Position numbers and translations under genes: made by a program. The notes under the pieces were generated by a model. That model did no database searches and was not told where the DNA came from. It saw nothing but the letters and a program-made list of their open reading frames with translations. Shown here piece after piece: positions 45,374 to 56,916 of a DNA stretch of 64,000 nucleotides. How positions within the stretch are numbered: the first letter of the stretch is position 1; every line of letters begins with the position of its first letter. This stretch comes from Hedera helix (Eukaryota; Streptophyta; Magnoliopsida; Apiales; Araliaceae): NCBI GenBank assembly GCA_947179155.2, contig OX359264.1, forward strand, positions 9,650,501-9,714,500, read 5' to 3'.

Positions 45374-45517
45374 AACTGATATTTTCTTATGAGATTTTGA
45401 TATTTCTATATGTAATCTATAGCGACGGTTTAACTGTCGCTATACATTTATGGCAACACTTTTGGTAGGGTCTACATATGAAAATATCAAAATCTCATGT
45501 GAAAATATCAATTTCCT
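45374..45517. mobile_element. Fold-back (MITE-like) element
   Basis: Arms of about 40 bases: ctgatattttcttatgagat, tttgatatttctatatgta on the left and their imperfect inverse around 45470-45517. At the centre is a second palindrome, tatagcgacggtt / aactgtcgctata (45418-45444). The tagcgacggtt terminal motif recalls some plant CACTA-like or MITE termini, so this may be a smaller element nested in another. Confidence 0.55.
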
Positions 45518-46073
45518 AAAAAGTACCATATATTATAATTTAGCTGAATTGATGTACTAAAGAACTAAAACCAAAATCTTGAAGCTGTAGCCGAATCAAT
45601 GAGCCCTTGGGAAGGATTAAAAAGTGAATTCAACAAATATAAGTCTCCTCCTTGCTTTGATCGAAAGTGAAAAAAAGAATAAATATAAAATACTCCCCCT
45701 TCTCCCTAAAACAAAATATCTATTTATAAGAAAAATTAAATTATAATCTAATCTAAGGTACATTGAACTTGGTCAATTTTTTCTTCTTATCCCTTTATCT
45801 CCAAATTGATTGTAACTTCTTCATGATAATCCTCCAAGAGTCCTTTTTAATCTTCAAAAACTGAAACAATTATCCTTTATTTGATCAAAAGATAAATTAA
45901 ATATTATCTCCAACAAAATAAAATAAAATGGGGTTAAATCAATTTTTTTCCACTGCACTCGACCCCAATTAACATACGTACGCATCATTGTACTGAATTT
46001 TTTTGCAATCGAGTCATTGTACTCAAAAAATTTTACAAAAAAAGGAAAGTTTCTATTAAAGTTTGGGGGTATT

Positions 46074-47775
46074 TGATAATGGGGTTTTTATTCCTATTTA
46101 TTATATATTTTTAGGCTTAATTATTTGTTAGTTTTTAAGTATTTTAATTAATTTTAGGTAATTTAATTAATTTTATGTGTTATTATTATTTTTATTTATT
46201 TTTAAATGTTTTATATTTTATTTTGTAAGAAATTAAACTTTGGTGGCAATCTTGTAATTTTGCAGCAAAAAGGATGACAATATCGTAATTAAGCATGGAG
46301 CTGATGGCAATTTCGTAATAACAGAAGCAAGCTTGGTGCCATGCGCGCATGGAATTTTTTAATAGGAAGCTAAAACGACACCGTCTAGGGAAAGGAATGG
46401 ATCAGCAGCGCTACGTAGGGCGCGCCATGCGCGGACCTGTGTAATGCAACGATGCCTTTTTTGGGTGAGCAGCAGCTGGAGCATTAAGTGCGTCATGTGC
46501 GTTGTCAGGCCTGAGTTGAACGGTTAGCGCTATGTGCAGAGGCGTGTATGACGTCAGCAACAGCGCTATGCGCGCGTTTCAACAAGGTTTGACCGGTTTG
46601 TCTGAGTGGAGGCCTTGTTTGGTTTGAGCATTAATGCAAATTTCAGGTTTATTCATGATTTTTGCATTAATTTGATTCCGAATTAGATTTTAATTCCACA
46701 TTAGCTTGTGATTATTATTGTACTCTTATAAATATACAATTAAACTCTTATTTTCAGAACATTAATACATATTAACATATATTAACATACATTAACATAT
46801 ATTAGAATAGATTTAACAGTAGATTAGAGTAGATTTATTTTATTAGTTTTGAAGCAAACATTCAAGCAAACATTCAACGCGAAAGATTTGAAATTGAAGG
46901 CGGAGGAGTTTAGGAATTGGAGACTGTGATCCGAGTGACAGACATATATCAAAACACAGATTTGATTTCTTTTCTTTTACTTTTATTTTTGTAATTTTGA
47001 GATGTTGAATTATTTGTAGATAATTTATTATTTAGTTATGGGCTAATTATTTAATTGAGATTGTAATTGAATTCAATGTGTAGTTTAATATAATTTATTT
47101 TCTTTTTTATTATTAATGATTATATATGAATTGTTTATCATATTCAGTGCGTTCATGTATAATTATTTGCGCAATAATTAATGAGATAATCTATATAAAA
47201 TCAAAAGTGGAGTATATGTTTAGATTCAGATATGAAAAAATCAAATGTGATTTTATTTATTCTTTTTAGGAAGAGTAACATGATAGTGTATAGGATGAAT
47301 ATATCTATATGGTATATGTAAATTTATTGCAAGTTTATTCTTAATGAATTTATTTTAAGTGTTTTGCATGAATATAGCAACGTAACTGAAATATGTATTT
47401 TTATTAATTGTTGAAGAAGGTTATTAAATAGTTAAGCATTCTCAGTTAACAATTCTATATAATTAATTAATTAAAAGGAAAGTGAGGAGATTTAAATGAA
47501 GTATTGGAGAAAATTATAATCTTAACTATTTTTAATTTGATTTAATCATTTTTATTAGTTTAATTTAGTTGATAATTTTAATTAATTTATTTTATAATTA
47601 AATTGCATTTGTTTAATTAGAATTAATTTAGTTAAGAATTAGTGTTTAGTAATAATTATTTTTAATTCCTTGTGGGTTTGACACTTTCTTTATCATTATA
47701 TCATTTGTGGGCCGCATATACATGCGTGTTAATTCCTCTTAAAAATCAGGCAAACAGCTTTCGTTGCTACAACAT
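46074..47775 (+). mobile_element. LTR (probably solo), Athila-like family, plus orientation
   Basis: Starts TGATAATGGGGTTTTTATTC. It contains a GC-rich module at 46230-46600, and its 3' part (ttgtgggtttgacactttct, gcatatacatgcgtg) aligns with the inverse of 41230-41340. No tRNA-Asp primer site follows the end, so it is probably a solo LTR. The 3' boundary is approximate. Confidence 0.65.
46230..46600. repeat. GC-rich palindromic module (copy 3 of 4)
   Basis: Contains catgcgcgcatgg, gggcgcgccatgcgcgg, agcgctatgtgc, cagcgctatgcgcgcg and aaaacgacaccgtc. It is preceded by the tail phrases in inverse order (ggcaatcttgtaattttgc, ggcaatttcgtaata), so it is inverted relative to copies 1, 2 and 4 in window coordinates. 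Confidence 0.7.
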
Positions 47776-48396
47776 CACTGCCACTTTCGCTAGCTCTAGA
47801 CAAAGTCGCGTCCCTCCCCATCTTTATCAAAATCGATAGGAAGAGAGGGAGAAATCAAAAGAAAGGATGAGTTAGAGGAAGAAGAACGAAGATGCGAAAA
47901 GAAAGTAAAAAAAGAATAAGAAAAAGGAAAGTAGCCTGACTCTACCGATCAGATTTGGTAGAAAAAATAAATATCTCTGATAAATTACAATTTAGTACCT
48001 CAAGATTTCTACAGTTTTTTAATTTATTACCCAAAGTTTCATAAAATTTCAAAATATTCCCTGAACTTTTAATTTTTTACATATTAGTCCCTGTAATTTA
48101 TCTTTTTACACTTTAGCCCCTGAAAGTTTTAATAGTTTTTAGTTTAGTCCTTGTGAAATAAAAAAGAAAAAAAAATACATATATGCAATGTCTTCCAAGT
48201 TTGATGATCCAAACTTTCTTTGGGATAAGATAAAACAACTTGAGTATCGAGTCTTTGTCACTTGCGAGCACCTTAAAAGGTCTTGTGTTCCGTATAGTAC
48301 TGAGTATTGGAAATTATGCGATGAGCTTGCACTAATTGAAACAAGTCTTGCAATTTTAAATCACATTACGAGTAGATAACTACATGCTATCGTCCA
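47776..48396 (+). other. Repeat-like leader and a small ORF (48188-48379) of unknown nature
   Basis: 47980-48165 repeats phrases of the type tagtccctgtaatttatc, a dispersed-repeat style I cannot assign. An ORF at 48188-48379 encodes 63 residues (start MSSKFDDPNFLWDKIKQLEY, with a leucine-rich C-terminal half) and is followed 12 bases later by the insertion point of the 4.6-kb LTR. It and 53007-53640 were contiguous before that insertion. No known family. Confidence 0.3.
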
Positions 48397-50744
48397 TGTA
48401 ATATCCCGGATATTTAAATGAATTAGAAATAAAATATTTAATATTTAATAAAGGTTGGAATTTGATAACCTAGTAGTGATAGATAAATAGAGGTCCAAAT
48501 TAAATTTAACGGACTAACTTAGATATGGTGATATCAAAATTTTTGATAAGTTAGCAAGTAAAGTGATAATTCAATAAACTTGACTAACAACAAGTCTAAT
48601 TAAATTAAGAGAATTAATTAGTGAAGTTATGTAATTATGCGACGTGGTTGCGTGTAAATTAAATATGTATTTATATGAATATATATATGCGTGCACATTT
48701 AGTAAACATAATTTAATGGTTAATTAAATTGTGATAAATAGATAGACTAATATTAAATTGATCCGAATTTGAATTAAAAGGTTTATTGTGGAATTAATTC
48801 ATTCATTAATCAACAATTATGCAAATTGTTGATAAATTATTTGTGAGGAATAATTATGTAAATTATATAATTATAAATTATATAAAGTAGTTAAAATAAT
48901 TAAGGGAGATTAGTAATTGTAAGATATGTACAACATTTAATTTCATATATATGAAGGGATTAAATTAATTAAGTAATTTTAAATAGTAATTGAATATATT
49001 AAATGAATATATTCTATAATTAAATAAATCATTGCAAATGATTTATGAGAGTGAGAAATTTAATTATGCAATTATTTGTGTAATATTAATTAAATAATTA
49101 AATAAATTATTTAAATAAGAAATTGAGTAAATATATTATTATTTCAATGTATTTTCGGGTAAATAGAATTATTTCCATAATTGATGAATTATTTAATGTA
49201 AATGTATTAAATAATTTAATTTATGGCCTAAATAATATATATTAAATTATATATTGTATTTATTTTAATTTCATAATTTATTGTGAAATTGTTTTCGAGG
49301 TAAGGTAATGTGTATAAATAATATATATAGATTATATATATTATTATTAGCGAACACACTCTAAAGTTTTAATATCAAAATAATTTACAAGTTGTCATTA
49401 ATTAAATATTCAATTAAATTGAATATAATGAGTGAATTAAATTTTATAAATTAATTAATATGATTATTAATTAATGTAAATAATGTGAAATATTAATAAT
49501 AATATTTATTAGTCCATTTAGTAATTTAATACTTATGGGTTAGAATATTTAATTATTTATTCAATCTAATTATTTATTTAATCATGGATTGAATAATTAA
49601 TGTGTAAATTATTAAATTAGCCCAACATGGGTCAATTAGTAGCCCAAGTGGAGAATAATAAAATTTGACAATTTAGTAGCCCAAACAATTTAATAGAAGC
49701 CCAATTGGTATTTTAAATTAAAGCCCAATGTTTGGCCCACTTGGAAAATACTTAATTTAACTATTATTAATTAAAAAAAAGTGACTTGGACAATCAAATT
49801 GGGACAAGAAGAAAGAAAAGTCAGCCGACCATGCATGGGAGGAGAGAGAAAAGAGAAAATGAGTTTGTTTTTATTTTCTTTTATTTTTCATTTATTTAAT
49901 ATTTAGGTTGCTTGTTTTGATTTTTGGTGAGTCATTTCCCATAAAATTCTCACCAACTAAGGCATGGGTTAGCTTTCTTGAGCAAGTATCCAAGTAAAGA
50001 GCATCATGAATTATAGATATAATTTTTATATCTAAGAAGTTTGCAAGTATACTTGAAATGGTAAACATTTCACTTCATTTATTCTCCAAGTTTCAAAAGA
50101 GAGAGTTTGAGAGAAATAGCTTGGGAGAGCATAATATATGAGAGACTAAGGAGGAAGAAGGAGAAGTTAGCTTTGTTCATGCCATTCACAACCCATTTTG
50201 GAAGAAAAATGAAGATAGCCATTAAAATGAGGTAATGGTTATTTTAAATGTAGTTTATTTTTTTTTAATTAAATAAATTATCATGTTGGTATAAATATGT
50301 TAATATAGTTAATAATATATGGTAGTAATATTTATGTCATGCTTGAGTTTAATATGCTTGGTTTGTATTTTGGTGTATTTTGTATGCTAAAATATGTGTT
50401 TAGTAGTGTATAATCAAGTCTTGAAATTTATGACCAAAAATAATTTTTATAATATTTAGATTTAATGTTATAATATTATAGAACATTAAATCATGAGAAA
50501 AACAAAGTTTGAATAACTCAAAATGGAGTTATACACAAAAAGTTATGATTTGTGGTAGTTTATGTGATATAAAAAATTTTATAAATTTTTTTAATATTAA
50601 ATCATGAAAAAATAAATTTTCATGTTATAAATTGATATTAAGTGATTGGTAATTTTTTTTGGATTTTTAAAGCTTACTTGAAGGTATAATTTTTACTAAA
50701 GTGGTGTATTAAAGTTACTGTTCACAATCTGCTCGGAAGAAGAA

Positions 50745-51040
50745 AAAAAAAACACTGGTCGCGCAATGCGCGGACCACTGTTCATCGCCAGACCGCTGAA
50801 ATACGACGCCGTTCTGGCGTAGCGAAATCAGTCCCCGCGCGTTACGCGCGGAATCCAGAAGAGAGTGCTCCAAAACGGCACCGTTTTGGAGCCGGTTAAA
50901 GTTAGGCTCGCGCAATGCGCGGGCGACAGTTTCCGACTGAAATTACAGTTTTGCCCCTCCGTTCGGTTTTCTGATTAATTACGAAATTGCCATCGGTCCG
51001 GTTTTTCAGTTTATTTACGATTTTGCCATTCTGGATAATT
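50745..51040. repeat. GC-rich palindromic module (copy 4 of 4)
   Basis: cgcgcaatgcgcg at 50760-50772 and again at 50909-50921, ccgcgcgttacgcgcgg at 50835-50851, and the palindrome ccaaaacggcaccgttttgg at 50870-50889. The tail is aattacagttttgcccctcc / aattacgaaattgccatcgg / tttacgattttgccatt. Order and orientation in window coordinates are as in copy 1 at 4510-4845. Confidence 0.8.
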
Positions 51041-51120
51041 TAAATTAATTTAAAGGTCTACAAATTAATTTAAAATTATAACAAAAATATTAATAATACA
51101 AAAATGATATTTAGGTATTG

Positions 51121-51491
51121 AATATTATATTTTCCAAATATAATATGTATTTAGGATTAATATTTAAATGTTGTAAATATTAATCTAGTTAGTTTAATAT
51201 TATATTTTTCAAATATAATAAGTATTTAGGATTAATATTTAAATGTTGTAAATATTAATCTAGTTAGTTTAATATTATATATTTCAAATATAATAAGTAT
51301 TTAGGATTAATATTTAAATGTTGTAAATATTAATCTAGTTAGTTAATATTATATTTTTTTTAATATAATAAGTATTTAGGATTAATATTTAAATGTTGTA
51401 AATATTAATCTAGTTAGTTAATATTATATTTTTTTTTAATATAATAAGTATTTAGGATTAATATTTAAATGTTGTAAATATTAATCTAGTT
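51121..51491. repeat. 75-base tandem repeat, five copies
   Basis: Units start near 51121, 51196, 51271, 51345 and 51420. Each contains aagtatttaggattaatatt and aatgttgtaaatattaatct. Units are nearly identical apart from T-run length, so the expansion is recent. More AT-rich repeats (tattatttaaataata-type) follow to 51960. Confidence 0.9.
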
Positions 51492-53006
51492 AATATTATA
51501 TCTTCTGAATTTATGATTAAACTAATTATTATTTAATTAATATTAAATAATAAACAAGGATGATAAATTAATTAATTATTATTTAATTACTATTAAATAA
51601 TAATTAAAGACAACTAAGATTGATTATTTAATTATTTATTATTTGATTAACTTTAAATAATAAATAAATTCAGTTAGTTATTATTTATTATTAAATAATA
51701 ACTAATGTTATTTGAGTATTTACTATATAATTTTATTATTTATTATTTAAATTAACTTTAAATAATAAATGAATCTAGTTAATTAGTTATTATTTATTAT
51801 TAAATAATAACTAAAGATATTTGATTATTTTTAATATAATATAATTATTTATTATTTGATTAATTTTAAATAATAAATAAATCTAGTAAGTTTTTATTTA
51901 TTATTAAATAATAACTAAAGGTAGTTAATTACTTACTATTTAATTAATGTTAAATAGTAATTAAATGAAATAAAGAATATGTCTTTTAACTCTTTTGTTT
52001 AAACAATTATAATAAATTGTTTAATAGTTTAATAAGTGTTTAACACTTGAGAAAATTATTTTCTAACTTATTAAATTATTAACCTAATTTGATTGAGGGT
52101 CGATAAGGTTAATAATATCGTTTTGACTGATGTAAATTATGTGTTAGTACTTATGTGTGGTAGATAAGTTTCTTAGTGAGCGTATAGTTGTACAAATACG
52201 CTGTACTAATTATTAGACCAACTTTATTAATGTTAGGTCTTTCAAAGCCAGTTAGTTAAAGCTAGACATTTATTGTAGCTGAGCAGACAGACAAGTTTCC
52301 TAAACCCTACTCAATTTATATTCGAGCAGGATATATTATTTTATTGTTCAAGTCCCTAACTCAAATTCAAGTTATTACGTTTCAAGCATGCTATGGTTTA
52401 ATTCTGTATAATTATTCCACATCTTTAAATTGTTGATTCGCACATAGTGCTTGTTGCATGTGTTCATCAGGTATGAAAGGCTGATCACCTTCATTACCAT
52501 AAGGTTCAGTTAAAATTGTTCATGGTCATTATTGACACTCAACATTACTTAATTCAGTCATTCAATTATTGAAATTATGATTCGTACTCTTTCACAATTA
52601 TTATATTGTTGAAAATCCGAAAGCTTGTTCTTTCTTTCAATCATGATATATCGTTATTGTATTTAAACTTGTTGAGCAAAGTCGTTGCTCACTCTTGCTA
52701 TATCATGATAACAAATTTCAGAATAATACGAATGTCCGAGGAGAGACGGAGACAGAAGCAAAAGACAAGATTATAGTGTTATTCATTATAACTAAATTGT
52801 TATATGATGTAAGTAATTTTGTAAACCTTTTTATGAATCTAAAGGTATATATGTAAGTTAAGGTTAGAAACCTTGGGAAATGTTGTAGAATAAACAATTT
52901 ATGTTTATATATTCCGCATTAGTTATAGAACATGTATGAAGATGATGTATCGTGACGTACCAAGTCTAGGGTTTAAGGAACCCGGATTTGGGGTCGTTAC
53001 AGTCCA

Positions 53007-54120
53007 TATTTTGTTCAAGCACAAGGAAATGTTCATCTTAATATTGTTTGTGCAACTACAGCAACACATTCGCAAGAGGAAACCTTTAAAGTAAATTCTC
53101 TCAAGACAATTGATTAATGTATTAAAACACTTAATCGTGTCAATAACTAATATAAATTTGGTGAGTATAAAGAAGAGAAAACACTTTCCCACATTGATGC
53201 ATGTGAGAAACATGAAATAGAAGATAAGTGTGTTGAACACATTGCCGATTTGGAGATGATTTGCATGGAAGAAATTGAAGTTAAGTTTGACTTCAAATGC
53301 AAAAAGATCAAGGAAGATAAAGTTGAGGTCAACCATGTTGATTTTCTTTTTTCGAATAATACATTAGAGTTTCAAGGTATTTCAAATTTATATATTTTGT
53401 CGATTTTGTTACCAAAAATTGTACTTATGACATTGAACGTTCAAATGCTCATGTGTTGTTGGAATGTATCTCATGGGCTATGGTTTATTATTCTTCACTA
53501 TTTCAAACCTCGAGGACAAGTTTTTTTTTCAAAGAAGAGGATAATGATGCAGGATAAAGAAGACGAAGAGCTTGGTTGGAGTATTATAAAAGATTTTGGA
53601 AGCCCATGGATGAAGCCCATAAATTAAATGTTGTATTTTAGTTAGGAGTTGTATTTTAATTTAATTGTAGTTACTTTATTTAAGTTGCAATTATCTTATT
53701 AGAATCCAATTTACGTTAGGAGAGTTGTTAAGGCGATTATAAATAGGGGCGTACTTTAGTATTTTTAATACATTTAATTATATGTGTTGTTTTCTAGAGG
53801 TGGATGAATATGATCTAGAACGAGGGTTGAATAAATTATTATACGATTATATATAACTTTTCTATTTAAGCACATTTTTGCCAAATAATTAATCAATTGT
53901 ATGCGCAGCGAAATTAGTTTATTTAATAAAACTCCTTTCTAATCATAAATAACAAGATACACAGTTTTGTATAGGATTTGCTATTGGAAAGTCATTGTAA
54001 ACAGTTATGATATATACAACATACATACATACATATGAAAGATGAAGGAAGGGGTGAAGAGACATTGAGAACACGTGAATTTTTAAGAGGTTCGGAGCCT
54101 GAACTACTCATACTTCTCTA
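53007..54120 (+). other. Remnant of an unclassified coding repeat (ORF 53250-53627) and AT-rich tail
   Basis: Continues the sequence split by the 4.6-kb LTR. The 125-residue frame at 53250-53627 begins MEMICMEEIEVKFDFKCKKI and ends with ELGWSIIKDFGSPWMKPIN; no domain is recognised. After the stop comes a leader or tail with agttaggagagttgttaag-like repeats. The end, gaacacgtgaatttttaaga / ggttcggagcctgaac, resembles the ends of some plant LTRs. Probably a degenerate retroelement. The family is not determined. Confidence 0.3.
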
Positions 54121-56916
54121 TGACACCCCCAAATTCACGTTCCTGGAACCTCGAATTCAGTGCTCACGATCCAACATCCAAACAATATTCATAAATAAAA
54201 TCTTCATTAACTAGCGAAAAATGCATAGTTTATTCTCACAAAGCGTACCATCATCCAGGTTATTTTAACCTTTAAATACATCTCAACTACCCTTATAATA
54301 AAGATATACAGTTACCTAAAACATAAAACAATTACGTGATAAGAGTTATACACATTCGCTTCTTCATTGTCCTTATACGGTTACATCTCTTAAGTTTATT
54401 TGAAAAATATTCATGATATAACAAGGGCGAGCAACTACTTTGCTCAACAAGTTTAAACAAGCAATGAAGATATATCATGAAGAAAAAAGAATGAACTTTT
54501 AGAACTTTAACCATATTCAATTATTGTCAAGGCATACAATATTGAATAACAGTTTTCATTTGATTTAACATTACACTTTTCTTGCTAAAAGGTCACAAGA
54601 CTGTGAACATATGTTTTGAATATTAATAATATCCAAAGGTTATAAAACTGTATTTTTTGTTTCAAATATTAGTAATCATATCAATTATAATATCCAAATA
54701 TGGACACTCTAGGTGATCAGTCTATCGTACGTATATATTATGCACAACATAACCACCTGCATTTTGTTTTGAGTATATTATACCCACAATAATTAAAAAA
54801 AATTATCTACTATGAAGGTTGTTCATTATAGCTCTCATTGTTGATTTTGCACCTCAACAATATGGTTTGGACTAGCTTCAATCATAGTAAAGTTAATAAA
54901 TCGATACATACATCGTCTAGCCAAAACAATTAGCATAGATCTACTTCTTTAAATAGTTCATATAAAGAACAAGTCATGCAAATACATATAAGTACAAATA
55001 CCAATAACAATCATGATATAGAATAATTATCAATAATTACTCCAGCTTAAACAATAAAACAGTGCTATATTTAAAAATAACTTGCACAATGAAATGAGTT
55101 TGGATTAGTGAACTTGCCTGTTGCGTCGACTATAGCAAATTCTTACTTATTATACTTTGAACAACCTATACAATTAGTAGTTTAATCAACCAATTGGTAT
55201 TGTACATAATTAGTTCAACATACATCAATAATTTTCTATATTTCATTTAAGTATTCAACACTTAATCACACATAACATCATTTTTGGTTAAATTTAATTA
55301 TCTTTAACCAATCACATAATACATCATAAAATAATTTAATTTTAATTGATTAATTACTTTATTTATTATTTAATATCATTCAAATAATAAATAGTTATCT
55401 TAATTCATTTATGTAACCACCACACCATGCTATTATTATAACATTTTTATAAAAATAACCAAATTTCCCTTATTTAGTTTTATTAAATTATTTTAATGCT
55501 TATCGGTCAGTAAAATTATATTATATAATTTTCTGACTTACTTTAAATTAAATTCTTTAATTCTTCTTAACCCAATCGTATTTATTAAAAATACTTAATT
55601 GACATATTATTTTTATTTTTATGCATATATTTATTATATTTCATTTTACACACAAAACAACTTTCTTTTAATTTTTTAAATTCATTTCCTATTTTTAAAT
55701 AGGCCATTTCTTTCCATAATTGCATCATTTATTAAAACTTATCCTTTAATCCAAAAATTCTAAAATTTATATAGTAGCTTCCTTTCATCATACACTAATT
55801 CCAGTAAAAAGTTTATAATGTTCTGAAATATGGATCTCAAATTATTATAGCTTCGTTTTAAAAAACCAAAATCTTTACCAGGCTGTAATTCACTCATCCG
55901 GAGTTGGTATGAGCTCATTTTTGGGCAGCGGCTCAATAACACCATATATTTTCATATTCCACAAGATTATAATTTTAAAAATAAGCTAACTGGACAAAAT
56001 AGGCCTTAACATTTTCTAGGCAGGAGGTTTTTCAGATTTTTTAACAAAAAACTATTTTGGTAGAAAATTCACCAAAGTTAACTCATGCATTATTTTTTAG
56101 TCGTTCCACTTAGAGAAGTTTTATTAATTGAAGATCTATCATCCGAAACTTATGAATCTCAGTTCTGAGTTTCTAACGATGAACAGTAAACATCCATAAT
56201 GGACTGAAGTTTTAGGATTTTTGAAACTTGATTTTTAAAAAAAATTTCTTGCATCTCTTTGCATTCCTAGCACACCAACACACATAATAAGCATATCTAA
56301 CCATAAAACTTCTTTTACAACATAGATATATTATAACAACCCATAGATCTACATTTAGAATCATAGATCTAACATGTTAAAGTTTTAAAATATTTTTCAA
56401 ACTATCAAAACACACTTTTTTACTTTAAAATATAATTTTGACCATAGAAAATTATTTTCATACATAGATCTACAAATATAAACATATATCTCCATCAAAT
56501 CTTCATTCCTTATACCTTCAACCTTCCATGGTTCGACACACAACAAAACTCCCAAAACCAACCATGATAAATCACATAAATAACATATACTAACCATAAA
56601 ATGAGAGACTAATGTTTAGAAAACTTTTAAATCTTCAAGCTTTTCTTCATCTTGAGATAAAGCTAGTTAGAACCTTCTCATGGCTTCTTGATATCCACTG
56701 AAACCTTCTTCAAGATCCTCTTGGTATTTATCTTTTTATCTCTCAAAGAAAACTTTCAAGGATGTAGCAATTTTTTTTTCAAATGCTCTTACTTCTCTCT
56801 AAAGCTTCCTCTCTCTAGAATACTAGCTATTTAAAAAATGGAAGTATTATTCTCTCTTTTCATGGGTTGGTCTTATTAATAGACAAACAAGTCTAATATT
56901 TACCACTCATTTCATA
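54121..56916 (-). mobile_element. LTR related to the 4.6-kb solo LTR, minus orientation, truncated
   Basis: Starts TGACACCCCCAAATTCACG. The block gagcaactactttgctcaac, aagtttaaac near 54430 is the inverse of aaacttgttgagcaaagtcg, ttgctcac at 52667-52695. The right part is not seen before 56917, where an Athila-like LTR begins, so the remainder probably lies beyond that younger insertion, outside the window. Confidence 0.55.

Larger units (their letters stand above)
42992..45960 (-). mobile_element. Degenerate LTR-like sequence hosting the Mutator-like element
   Basis: The start tgtgataaaattatgtatcgtaagtgcacaa and ggtcgaactacataaac resemble the inner ends of the neighbouring Athila-type LTRs. 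The sequence left of 43558 and right of 45196 reads as continuous AT-rich DNA of the same kind. The outer end is not defined. Confidence 0.35.
48397..53001 (+). mobile_element. 4.6-kb solo LTR with perfect target duplication
   Basis: 4605 bases, starts TGTAATATCCCGGATATTTA and ends TTTGGGGTCGTTACA, with GTCCA at 48392-48396 and again at 53002-53006. No primer site or coding region is present, so it is a solo LTR from intra-element recombination. The start and end resemble the chromovirus LTRs here (TGTAAGAcCCCGAC...GATTTGGGGGCGTC), suggesting plus orientation and a distant relative. It contains a GC-rich palindromic module and a 75-base tandem repeat. Confidence 0.88.
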
